From: CAZWDL01 sp964632995
Lineage (GTDB): Bacteria > Bacteroidota > Bacteroidia > Chitinophagales > Saprospiraceae
Direction of reading: 5' to 3'
Length of the DNA: 39,240 bases
NCBI GenBank assembly: GCA_964632995.1
Contig: CAZWDL010000067.1
Location: forward strand, 1-39,240
Below, piece after piece: positions 17,977 through 25,615 of this stretch; the first letter of the stretch is position 1; each line of letters begins with the position of its first letter. The translations under genes were made by a program, and so were the position numbers. Below the pieces are notes generated by a model that was given only the letters and a program-made list of their open reading frames with translations, did not search any database and was not told where the DNA came from.

Positions 17977-18004
17977 CGCAAAGTCATAGTCAACTTACTT
18001 AATA
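17977..18004 (+). repeat. Short intergenic sequence shared with 6694-6722
   Basis: CGCAAAGTCATAGTC followed by AACTTACTTAA matches the block at 6694-6722 apart from a few substitutions and single-base gaps. Confidence 0.35.
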
Positions 18005-18027
18005 CTTTACGTCTTACAAGCTTTTTG

Positions 18028-18603
18028 TCAGAAATTCAGCCGCACCCCGGCATTGGCGATAAGGGACCGGGAATTGCCTACGTCGAATTCTGAAACGCTG
18101 GAGATGTTGGTCAGCGACCACTCGTACTTCAGATCGACGAAGATGATCCAAAGGTCCACACCGGCGCCCGCGAAGACGCCCCATGTCGGGCTTTCGAAGT
18201 CATCTTTGTCAAATTCCCCGCCATCTACACTGGTCGTGAAGAAGGCCGAACCGCCACCGAAAGCGCGCAGGGCGAAATCAGTCTCTTCCGCACCCAGCAA
18301 GTGCAGACCTACCGCTACCGGGACTCTTATCCCGCTCTGTTTGAAGTCGAAGTTGAATTCCGGATTGGAACTGGTGAACTCAGTGGATCGTTGCAGATAC
18401 ATGATGCCCGGCTCGAAATAAAACTTGTTGCCGAACAGAAAACTTGCGCCGAATTGCCAGCCCCACTGGCTGTTGGCGTCGCCGTCCAAAGGATTTTTGG
18501 AGGCGCTGGTGATGTTGAACCCTATCGTAGGTTTGAGCTCTACTTGCCCAAAGGAATAGGTGGCGATGAACAGCGCTACTAATAACAGAAGTGGTTTCTT
18601 CAT
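18028..18603 (-). CDS. PorT-family outer-membrane beta-barrel protein
   Basis: 191 residues from ATG 18603. This start gives a signal peptide (LLLLVALFIATYSFGQ); the frame is open further upstream, but that stretch has no secretory character. After the signal come alternating strands typical of an 8-strand OMP_b-brl_2 (PorT-like) barrel: KPTIGFNITSAS, QFGASFLFGNKFYFEPGIMY, PVAVGLHLL, GVFAGAGVDLWIIFVDLKYE, and a terminal strand ending in Phe (GVRLNF). The role of these small barrels is mostly unknown. It shares the YFEPG/YFQPG(I/L)MY and GAGVD segments with the barrel at 31142-31729, so the two are paralogues. It is transcribed divergently from the hybrid regulator. Confidence 0.85.
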   Translation of the reverse strand: MKKPLLLLVALFIATYSFGQVELKPTIGFNITSASKNPLDGDANSQWGWQFGASFLFGNKFYFEPGIMYLQRSTEFTSSNPEFNFDFKQSGIRVPVAVGLHLLGAEETDFALRAFGGGSAFFTTSVDGGEFDKDDFESPTWGVFAGAGVDLWIIFVDLKYEWSLTNISSVSEFDVGNSRSLIANAGVRLNF

Positions 18604-18720
18604 AAACAAGGAGTTAAATAAGTTGGAAATAAAAACCGAAAATTGTAACTTGCGAAAAGAAAAGTTGACTATTAAATTCTCCGGCAAGGTACGCCGAACC
18701 ACCTCGCAGCGCTTTCGCAA

Positions 18721-18751
18721 TTCGTGCAAAGACGATTGTTTTTCGTGCAAA
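18721..18751. promoter_or_regulatory. Direct repeat TTCGTGCAAA spaced 21 bp
   Basis: Identical 10-mers at 18721-18730 and 18742-18751 start exactly 21 bp apart, two helical turns, in the divergent spacer between the PorT-like gene and the hybrid regulator. On the minus strand each reads TTTGCACGAA, so they could be the -33 TTTG and part of the -7 element of a Bacteroidota promoter for the PorT-like gene, or two half-sites for a regulator. The rest of 18604-19069 shows only A/T-rich tracts. Confidence 0.4.
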
Positions 18752-19069
18752 CTTTGATTTTGCTGTCCGGGAGAGATTAGAAATGTGGGTGAATGTATAT
18801 TCGGACACCTAATGAAAAGGGCCCTTGACCATTTTGTCCAGAATCCCGCTTTCAATTTTTTTAAAAAAAACGCTAACTTGTTCTTTATATCTAGACTTTA
18901 AAGGATTCTTCCGCATCAGAATCCCGCCTATACAAAACACCCTACAGCCACCCGTCCAAACAAATTCTCACAACCTAATTTTCATTCTGTTGTTTCAAGC
19001 AGAATTGAAAACAATCGAGCTATTATGGCAGAATTAGTCAACTTCCGTATGGCTCTCCCCCCTTACCGG

Positions 19070-22000
19070 ATGGAGAATAATCGCATGCAAAATGCGGCTG
19101 TTTGGACCGTGTTTATGTTCTTGGCGTGTTGTCTGATCTCCCATTCGCTCCGGGCCCAAAATCATTCCTACCGTTTCGAACAACTCACCATCGACGACGG
19201 CTTATCCCAAAACCTCATCACCAGCATCGTACAGGACCATCGCGGTTTTCTCTGGTTCGGCACCGCCGACGGGCTGAACCGCTACGGCGGTTATGATTTT
19301 AAAGTGTATAAAAACCAGCCGGGCAATGGGCAGGCCCTGGCCGACAATGCCGTCAGCAAACTTTTCGAAGACAGTCGCGGGAACCTGTGGGTAGGCGCCG
19401 GCGCTCTGCATCGTTACAACCGAATGAAAGATTGCTTCCGGCAGGTGATTACCGCCGGCGATCTGTCCGGGAAAAAGACCATGCTTCAATTCCAGGACAT
19501 TAAAGAGGACCATAACGGCGATCTGTGGATCGCTGTTCAGGGAGAAGGATTGTATCACCTGACCTTTTCCGGAAAGGATGGAGCCGGGAGAGAAACAGGT
19601 TCATCAGAAGAGGAGGAAAAAGGCTACAGGTTGTCAAAACCCTTCCATTTTCTGGACGATGAAAATCAGGAGTGGAAACAGGGGGATGTAAACTTCCTGA
19701 TCGAATTGAACGAAAGTCTCTGGGTAACGCACGAGGGAGGGCTAAGTCGACTGAAAGCCTCGGAAAACGGCGCGTTTCCCGAACCGGAAGAGGCAATCTT
19801 CGAAAGGATAATTTTTAATGATCTGGAAAGGGGCATATACTATAATTTCCTCTTTGAAGGCCCCGGCGCCTCCCTGTGGATAGGAACCTCAAGCGGCCTG
19901 ATTCACATTCCCAATCCGGATTCACCCGGTCAGTACCGCTTTTTCCCCTATCCGGCGGATTACTTCCCGGTAGAATGGGAGGGCATCTCCCGAAAAATCA
20001 TTGCTGATCCGGATGGAAAGTTGTGGATAGCCACTTATAATGGCGTCGTTGTTTTCGATCCGCAGGCCGGCGCCTACCAACTCATCAGGAATGATCCCGA
20101 TAATGCAAAGAGCCTGAGTTTTAACAATATCGGCGATATCTGCCTGGACGAAGGCGGCGTCATCTGGCTGGGGACGACCGGGATGGGGATTGATAAGTAT
20201 CTTAGTAAAGGCAAACCCTTCCATCATTATCTGGATAAACAGGAAAACAAAAGGGTATACAGCACATACGGCATTCTGGCAGATTACACCGGGAACCTGT
20301 GGATCGCCGCCAATGCCGGAGAACTCTTCCGGTTCGATCAGAATTCCGGCGAAGTAAGCGCCGTTCCGCCGCCGCCATCGGGAGAATGGGTCATCTGCCA
20401 TACGAAAAAAGACCCAAAAGGATTTTTCTGGATTGTCAACAACCACCAACTTGTTCGGCTCGATCCGCTTACCAACCGTATGGAGGAGTATGAGATTACG
20501 GGACGTGACCCCGCTTTTTACCCTTCCGACTCCATTGCCGCGATTCACATAGATTACCATGGGGAAATGTGGCTGGGCAATACGCGGATGTTGAATCTTT
20601 TTGATCCCGAAACCGGTGAAATGGATCCCTTTGTTCTGCCGGATTTAAACCTGGAAAAAGTCGAGGCCCTACACCGCGACGCCAAAGGCCGGTTCTGGAT
20701 GGCGACGCTGCGGGGATTGCTCCGCTACGAAGTGAATACCGGGGAGTGGCGGCTATTTCAAGCTGCAGCCGGCATGGCGGATTCACTGCAGCACAATCGC
20801 CTGAAATGCCTGCTGCCGGACCCCACCGATCCCGAACGGTTTCTCTGGATAGGAACCGGCGGCGGCGGTTTGCAACGCCTGGATATGGAAAGAGGGGTTT
20901 TCACCGTATTTACCGAGCAGGAGGGGCTGGCTAATAATTTCGTGTACGGCATCTTGCCCGATAATACCGGCCGTTTATGGATGAGCACCAATCGCGGCTT
21001 ATCCTGTTTCGACCGGAAATCCGAAACTTTTACCAATTACGGTGTGGAAGACGGTCTTCAAAGCAATGAGTTCAATAGCCGTGCTGTCTTCAAAAGTGAG
21101 CAGGGAGCGTTGTTCTTCGGCGGCATCAACGGTATCACCGCCTTTTTCCCCTGGGAGATTCAATCCAATCCGCACGTGCCGCCGGTGGTGCTGACCGACC
21201 TGCAGCTGTCGTACGAGTCGGTCCGACACGGAACGGAAGGCGCTCCGCTGACGTACAGCATAACGGAAACCCGGGAAGTACGGCTGTCCCATGACCAGAA
21301 TAATATCGCTTTCGAATTTTCCGCGCTGGACTTCTCCCTGCCGCGGAAAAATCGCTACCGGTACATGTTGGAGGGGTTCGATAAAAACTGGATTGAAGTG
21401 GGCAACGAACGGAGAGCGCCTTACACCAACCTTCCGCCCGGCGACTATACCTTCCGGGTGCAGGGCTCCAACAACGACGGTATCTGGAATACGGAAGGCG
21501 CTGTCATCCGGGTGAGTATCGGTTCGCCGCCGTGGAAAAGATGGTGGGCCTTTGGATTGTATTTTTTATTGGCTGCAATAGGAGGATATACGGTGTTCCG
21601 CTACATATCCGACAGAAGAAAAATGCGGGAAGAATTGCGCATCAAGGCCCTGGAGGCCAAGCAACTGACCGAACTCGATCAGTTTAAGTCCCGCTTTTTC
21701 GCCAACGTGTCCCACGAATTCCGTACGCCTATAACCTTAATTCAGGGGCGTATTGAAGAATTATTGGGGGAACTGCACCGCAATGATCAGCGCGAGAAGT
21801 TGTTTTCTATGAAACGGGGATCGCAACAGTTGCTCCGTTTGATCGAGCAATTGCTGGACATCGCCCGGCTGGAGTCCAGCAAAATGAAACTGGCGAAGAT
21901 GTCCGGTGATGTCGTAGCTTTTCTCCGGCGCTTGACTTACTCCCTTGAATCAGCTGCAAATAACAAAGAAATACACCTGGCTTTTTACGCTGCGGAAGAA

Positions 22001-23263
22001 CACCTGATGACGGTTTTCGATCCGGACGCGCTGCAGAAAATTATGCAGAACCTGATTTCCAACGCCGTCAAATTCTCCAGCCCGGGAGGAGAAGTAAGGA
22101 TCAATGTTGAAAAGGTTCGGCGGGAAACACCATCCAGACAGTCGGAATGGGTGCGCATTGAAGTGACGGACCGGGGTGTAGGGATTTCCGCTGAAGACTT
22201 GCCCAACATTTTTGAGCGCTTCTATCAGGCCGGCTATACATCCGCTTCCCAGGAAAAAGGCTTCGGGTTGGGACTGGCGCTGGTAAAGGAACTCGTGACG
22301 CTGCACGGCGGAGAGATCAAGGTGCAAAGTGAGGAGGGGCGGTGGACAACCTTTACCGTCGACCTGCCGCTGGTGCCACCTGCTGCCGCCGAAGTGGAAA
22401 CACCGGCGCCTCCTGCCCTCAACCAGCGCCTGCTGGAACTGGAAATGACGGAACTGATCGCCCCGCCGGCGACAGGCTCCTCCCTGTTGGCCGGCCAGCA
22501 GGGCCTGGAAACGGTCGGCGCGAAGCGGCTGCTTATCGTGGAAGATCACCCTGAACTGCGCCGCTATATTGCCGGCCTTTTCAAGTCGGAGTACAAAGTA
22601 ATTCAGGCTCAAGACGGTGAGGCCGGATGGGAGGCGGCCGTCGAGCACGTTCCCGACCTGATCATTTCCGATGTGATGATGCCGAAACTGGACGGTTTTG
22701 AATTCAGCGAGCGGCTGAGAAATGACGAGCGGACATCCCATATCCCGGTCATCCTGCTGACCGCCAAAGCGGAGTCGATGGACAGGGTGAAGGGCCTTGA
22801 ACTCGGCGTAGATGACTATCTGGTCAAACCCTTCAACGACCGGGAGTTGAAGACGCGGGTCGATAACCTGATTCGCCTGCGCGCCCGGCTCAAGGAGAAA
22901 TACGCTCAGTCTTTGCTGGCCGGCGTAGCCGCGCAGGGCGAGACCCGGGAAGAAGAATTCTTAAATAAAGTGAAAGCCACCATCGAAGATCAACTGGAGG
23001 ATGAAAACTTCGGGGTGGAGACGCTGGCGCGCGCCGTCAATATGAGCACCTCCCAGCTCTACCGCAAACTCACCGCCCTGACCGGCTTGTCTTCCGTACA
23101 GCTTATCCAGCGCTTCCGGCTCGAACGGGCGGCGGCCCTGCTCAAACAGGGCCGTACCGTAACGGAAGTGGCGTATATGGTAGGACTCAGGAGTCCGGCC
23201 TATTTCAGCCAGTTGTTTAAGAAGCACTTTGGGTGCAGCCCCAAGGAGTATGATAGAGTGTAA
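19070..23263 (+). CDS. Hybrid two-component system regulator (propeller sensor, kinase, receiver, AraC output)
   Basis: About 1397 residues from ATG 19070; ATGs at 19025 and 19085 are alternatives. 19070 or 19085 place the signal peptide (WTVFMFLACCLISHSLRAQ) correctly. The periplasmic sensor has many Reg_prop propeller repeats of form D-x-x-G-x-(L/I)W-(I/F/V)G/A, e.g. HRGFLWFGTADGLNRY, RGNLWVGAG, YTGNLWIAANAG and NTGRLWMSTNRGLSCFDR. A Y_Y_Y domain (YRYMLEGFDKNW, YTNLPPGDYTFRVQGSNNDG) and one membrane helix (about 820-848) follow. The cytoplasmic part has HisKA with His882 in NVSHEFRTP, an ATPase domain (NAVKFS, DRGVGIS, GFGLGLALV), a receiver with Asp1201 in IISDVMMP, and an AraC-type HTH ending FSQLFKKHFGCSPKEY. 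Such regulators typically sense glycan fragments and activate polysaccharide-degradation genes. The sulfatases 2.4 kb downstream are plausible targets. Confidence 0.94.
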   Translation: MENNRMQNAAVWTVFMFLACCLISHSLRAQNHSYRFEQLTIDDGLSQNLITSIVQDHRGFLWFGTADGLNRYGGYDFKVYKNQPGNGQALADNAVSKLFEDSRGNLWVGAGALHRYNRMKDCFRQVITAGDLSGKKTMLQFQDIKEDHNGDLWIAVQGEGLYHLTFSGKDGAGRETGSSEEEEKGYRLSKPFHFLDDENQEWKQGDVNFLIELNESLWVTHEGGLSRLKASENGAFPEPEEAIFERIIFNDLERGIYYNFLFEGPGASLWIGTSSGLIHIPNPDSPGQYRFFPYPADYFPVEWEGISRKIIADPDGKLWIATYNGVVVFDPQAGAYQLIRNDPDNAKSLSFNNIGDICLDEGGVIWLGTTGMGIDKYLSKGKPFHHYLDKQENKRVYSTYGILADYTGNLWIAANAGELFRFDQNSGEVSAVPPPPSGEWVICHTKKDPKGFFWIVNNHQLVRLDPLTNRMEEYEITGRDPAFYPSDSIAAIHIDYHGEMWLGNTRMLNLFDPETGEMDPFVLPDLNLEKVEALHRDAKGRFWMATLRGLLRYEVNTGEWRLFQAAAGMADSLQHNRLKCLLPDPTDPERFLWIGTGGGGLQRLDMERGVFTVFTEQEGLANNFVYGILPDNTGRLWMSTNRGLSCFDRKSETFTNYGVEDGLQSNEFNSRAVFKSEQGALFFGGINGITAFFPWEIQSNPHVPPVVLTDLQLSYESVRHGTEGAPLTYSITETREVRLSHDQNNIAFEFSALDFSLPRKNRYRYMLEGFDKNWIEVGNERRAPYTNLPPGDYTFRVQGSNNDGIWNTEGAVIRVSIGSPPWKRWWAFGLYFLLAAIGGYTVFRYISDRRKMREELRIKALEAKQLTELDQFKSRFFANVSHEFRTPITLIQGRIEELLGELHRNDQREKLFSMKRGSQQLLRLIEQLLDIARLESSKMKLAKMSGDVVAFLRRLTYSLESAANNKEIHLAFYAAEEHLMTVFDPDALQKIMQNLISNAVKFSSPGGEVRINVEKVRRETPSRQSEWVRIEVTDRGVGISAEDLPNIFERFYQAGYTSASQEKGFGLGLALVKELVTLHGGEIKVQSEEGRWTTFTVDLPLVPPAAAEVETPAPPALNQRLLELEMTELIAPPATGSSLLAGQQGLETVGAKRLLIVEDHPELRRYIAGLFKSEYKVIQAQDGEAGWEAAVEHVPDLIISDVMMPKLDGFEFSERLRNDERTSHIPVILLTAKAESMDRVKGLELGVDDYLVKPFNDRELKTRVDNLIRLRARLKEKYAQSLLAGVAAQGETREEEFLNKVKATIEDQLEDENFGVETLARAVNMSTSQLYRKLTALTGLSSVQLIQRFRLERAAALLKQGRTVTEVAYMVGLRSPAYFSQLFKKHFGCSPKEYDRV

Positions 23264-23460
23264 TTGATTCGCAACAGGCCTTTTCTGAACTTGTATTCAA
23301 ACCGGAATCCTCCTGATCTGTGTATCTCTCACTTTGCCGGTTAATGAATGCTTATTGACTAAAAGTTTTTAACAGGGAAACAAAAAAGTTTATTAAAAAT
23401 ATTTTGTTTCTAACCTTGTGTTTTTGTGTCTTACCGGCCTCAAGCAAACAAGGATCTTTA

Positions 23461-23495
23461 CCCCGTGGAATAGTCGCTTCGCGAATTCCGTGGGG
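23461..23495. repeat. Nested hairpin between convergent genes
   Basis: CCCCGTGGAAT (23461-23471) pairs with ATTCCGTGGGG (23485-23495) over 11 bp with two G-U pairs. The loop contains a second small stem, TCGC/GCGA (23474-23484). It lies in the spacer between the hybrid regulator and the pseudogene and may be another dispersed palindrome or a terminator without a U-run. Nothing else is apparent in 23264-23538. Confidence 0.45.
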
Positions 23496-23538
23496 CTTAC
23501 CCGTCCCGACGAAGGAGGATAGGTAAAGCATTTAAGCA

Positions 23539-24348
23539 CTAGAAAGCCCTGGCATACCCATAGTCGATCCGTCCGTCCGCCGTTTCCGGCGTGATGGTCC
23601 GTTCGAACACCATTCCACCGTCGCCATTCACCTCGATTACCTGTTCCCGCGACACGCCGCCGTGGCCGAATATCCGGATCCGGATGGTATTGAGCCCCGG
23701 TTGAAGCGGGATCCTGGCGTAGTGGATGTCGGAGGGAATGCTTTGCCAGCTGCGCGTATCGGCCTGTTCGGTGGCGGCGTTGATGACGCCCAGGATCAGG
23801 CCGGCGGTTTCGTTTTCCTTTCGGAGGGCCGCTTCCTCCAGTTCCTTGATGGCGAGGCGAACCAGTGCGTGGGTGGCCTCGCGCAGGAAGCGGTCGCGAA
23901 GGCACTGCTGCGCGATGGTGTTCTAATTGATGGCCAGTTCTATGGGATAACTTTGCCCGTTCACCCGGGCCGTACCGTCGCTGAACAGATGCGGCCGGCC
24001 GATGTATTTGGGCAGCACCAGCCGGATGATCTGCAGGTCAAGCATGCGGTCGCGCTCTTCCCGGTTGCCGTGAAAAACCGGCACGGCAATGCCGAATTGT
24101 TTGTTGGTGACCATGCCGACAATGACGACAGGCTCTTAATTGTTGTGCGCCCGCTGGAAGTTGGGAATCCAGGCGCCGCCGAGGGCCTGGCCGGTGAGTT
24201 CTGAAGCGGCGAGCTGTGAGTCGGTATCGTTCCAACGGCCGCTGAGATCGATGGTTTCCGAGGTTTCGACCCGGCTGACCTGACGGCTGCAGGTGAGCAG
24301 GGCTGCGGAGCATAGAAGAACCAGCAGCAGCTTTTTTGTTCTTTTCAT
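23539..24348 (-). pseudogene. Chimeric LpoB-like / COG3014-like lipoprotein remnant with two in-frame stops
   Basis: One frame of 270 codons runs from ATG 24348 to TAG 23539-23541, interrupted in frame by TAA (24136-24138) and TAG (23923-23925). The first 70 codons encode a lipoprotein signal (LLTCS) and IDLSGRWNDTDSQLAASEL, the signature of Bacteroidota LpoB-like penicillin-binding-protein activators. After the first stop the frame continues EPVVIVGMVTNK, still LpoB-like. It then switches to QFGIAVPVFHG, and after the second stop to AIKELEEAAL, ATEQADTRSWQSIP and ARIPLQPGLNTIRI, which resemble the C-terminal part of COG3014-type lipoproteins. Genes of these two families are usually neighbours. 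A deletion could therefore have fused an LpoB start to a COG3014 end, with the nonsense changes arising afterwards. Other genes in the window end with TAA and TAG, so stop recoding is unlikely. Confidence 0.72.
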
Positions 24349-24411
24349 ATTGGAAGGCGTTGATAATGATTGGAGGGCAAGTTGCGGAATATTCCGGTTC
24401 GCGTTTTTCGC

Positions 24412-24425
24412 AAATCATGCGGATT
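24412..24425. promoter_or_regulatory. 14-mer shared with 25270-25283
   Basis: AAATCATGCGGATT occurs here and at 25270-25283, each time 60-90 bp upstream of a minus-strand gene start (24348 and 25181). It could be a shared binding site; chance is not excluded. Confidence 0.25.
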
Positions 24426-24453
24426 CTTGCGTTTTTCATGCGGCTTTCGGCCC

Positions 24454-24474
24454 ACTGCCGGGGTGACTCCGAGT
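24454..24474. repeat. Dispersed palindromic repeat, copy 4 (truncated)
   Basis: ACTGCCGGGGTGACT (24454-24468) matches the left arm of the family; after CCG only AGTC of the right arm is left. It is a decayed or partial copy upstream of the pseudogene. Confidence 0.6.
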
Positions 24475-24514
24475 CCAGGACACATTTTATAAAATTCAAA
24501 AAATAGGAAGACTC

Positions 24515-24541
24515 ATTATTCATGGACTTGCCATGAATAAT
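24515..24541. repeat. Perfect AT-rich hairpin
   Basis: ATTATTCATGG (24515-24525), loop ACTTG, CCATGAATAAT (24531-24541): a perfect 11-bp stem in the spacer between the pseudogene and the small outer-membrane protein gene. No T-run follows directly. The rest of this 390-bp spacer holds the truncated palindrome and the G-rich direct repeats noted separately. Confidence 0.5.
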
Positions 24542-24573
24542 CCGGGTTAACCTTATCGGAAATGACAGAAAGA

Positions 24574-24599
24574 CTCGGGGACAGGGGGACAGGGGGATA
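24574..24599 (+). repeat. G-rich short direct repeats (GGGGACA-type)
   Basis: The octamer-like unit GGGGGACA occurs about three times in tandem with slight variation (GGGGACA, GGGGGACA, GGGGGATA). A C-rich stretch of partly complementary sequence lies at about 24640-24660, so the region can also fold back on itself. Confidence 0.45.
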
Positions 24600-24740
24600 C
24601 GGAATAGGAACAAGTGCCGGAAGTTTCGTTCTCCAAGTTCCCCTTTCCCCCAGTCTCCTTTTCTTTTTCAGATTCAGGCGAATGTCGGATGACGGTCAAG
24701 GCTTATCATTAATCTAAATTTGCCCGCCTACTTTTAAGAC

Positions 24741-25181
24741 CTACTCTCCGAAACGCCAGCGCGCATTCACCCCGAAGCGATCGGCAAAAAAACCGAAGTT
24801 GTTAAAGAAATTGAGGGAGGGCCGCCAGTCGGCGCCTATCGTGAGGGGGATACCCTGTATCCGGTACTCCAGTCCGGCTTCTCCGGCTGCGCCGAAAATG
24901 AACGGGTCGCCAAAGCGGGCATATGGGCCGAATCCGAGGTACCAGTACAGTTCTTCATCTCTGATCAATGGCTTATATAAGGGGTCATACAGGATTTCGA
25001 GGCCGACGCCGTTTTTGCCGAAGGAAATGTCGGCGTGCAGCCGGCCGCGTCCGAAGGGTACGGTGCCGTCAATGGCGAAAACGTTGGTTACAATGTCGCC
25101 GAAGCGGACGCCGATTTCCTGAGCGCTGCTTTGGTAACCTAACGACACCAGAAAAAGGATCATTAAGGGAAGGTGTTTCAT
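24741..25181 (-). CDS. Small exported outer-membrane beta-barrel-like protein
   Basis: 146 residues. Signal peptide MILFLVSLGYQSSAQ at about 7-21. The mature part is a series of short amphipathic strands with Gly/aromatic alternation: IGVRFGDIVTNVFAID, GRLHADISFGKNGVGLEILY, LYWYLGFGPYARFGDPF, FGAAGEAGLEYRI, LTIGADWRPSLNFF and FGVNARWRFGE. This fits a small outer-membrane barrel seen in many Bacteroidota genomes, with no known specific role. The product ends with GE after an aromatic-rich last strand instead of a terminal Phe. It is preceded on the same strand by structured RNA element copy B, whose 3' end is ~125 bp from this start. Confidence 0.72.
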   Translation of the reverse strand: MKHLPLMILFLVSLGYQSSAQEIGVRFGDIVTNVFAIDGTVPFGRGRLHADISFGKNGVGLEILYDPLYKPLIRDEELYWYLGFGPYARFGDPFIFGAAGEAGLEYRIQGIPLTIGADWRPSLNFFNNFGFFADRFGVNARWRFGE

Positions 25182-25269
25182 GATAGTCCGTTTAAGGGGC
25201 TATGGGTTATGGATTCAAACTGGAATGTACAGGGCAATATTAACCTGTTTAACTTGCATACATTTTAGA

Positions 25270-25283
25270 AAATCATGCGGATT
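25270..25283. promoter_or_regulatory. 14-mer shared with 24412-24425
   Basis: Second occurrence of AAATCATGCGGATT, about 90 bp upstream of the minus-strand gene starting at 25181 and between it and structured RNA element copy B. Confidence 0.25.
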
Positions 25284-25304
25284 TGTTCTGATTTATCCCA
25301 GGAC

Positions 25305-25482
25305 ATAAAGAAAGCTGAAAGCTACAGCACGAAGCGTCGTCCTTTGACGCCGCCCCTTCGCGAAGCTTTCAGCTCTTTAAAACCCATTCGAATTCCTCCT
25401 TTGCTTCGATAGGGCTGACGGGAAGGACCGCGCTAGAAACGATCCCTCCTGGTCAGCTGGATAACCTATCAAGCTACTATCA
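25305..25482 (-). ncRNA. Structured RNA-like element, copy B (uninterrupted)
   Basis: Minus-strand order: TGATAGTAGCTTGATAGGTT (25482-25463); hairpin GCTGAC...GTCAGC (25457-25414) with an extended inner stem in which GGAGGGATCG pairs with CGGTCCTTCC; AATTCGAATGGGTTTTA (25394-25378); a perfect 11-bp stem AGCTGAAAGCT/AGCTTTCAGCT (25374-25313) enclosing a second hairpin (GCGTC/GACGC); then TTTCTTTA. Blocks 1 and 3 are identical to copy A over 20 and 17 nt, while the stems differ in sequence but keep pairing, which suggests selection on structure. A 21-codon frame starts at the ATG in block 3, but the same ATG in copy A stops after five codons, so a conserved peptide is unlikely. Confidence 0.52.
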
Positions 25483-25615
25483 TTATGTTTTATTTCTCTT
25501 TCGCTTTTACCCCTTCCGTTTCTGGAAACTCCGTCAATTATCAATATCTTTCGGACACAAAATAAAGCCTGTCAAAACAGAAGCTTGTAGAAGAAATTCG
25601 AGAAAAAGGAAAACC

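Noticed and set aside
18604..18855. 84-codon N-terminal extension of the PorT-like gene
   Set aside because: It would bury a clear signal peptide inside the protein and runs over the promoter-like direct repeats.
21950..22741. 263-codon minus-strand open frame
   Set aside because: Antisense to the kinase and receiver domains of the hybrid regulator; no domain features of its own.
23923..24138. Stop-codon recoding as the explanation for the interrupted LpoB/COG3014 frame
   Set aside because: TAA and TAG terminate other intact genes in this window, so pseudogenisation or sequence errors are more likely.
25313..25389. 21-codon peptide inside structured RNA copy B
   Set aside because: The matching ATG in copy A is followed by a stop after five codons, so the peptide is not conserved whereas the stem is.
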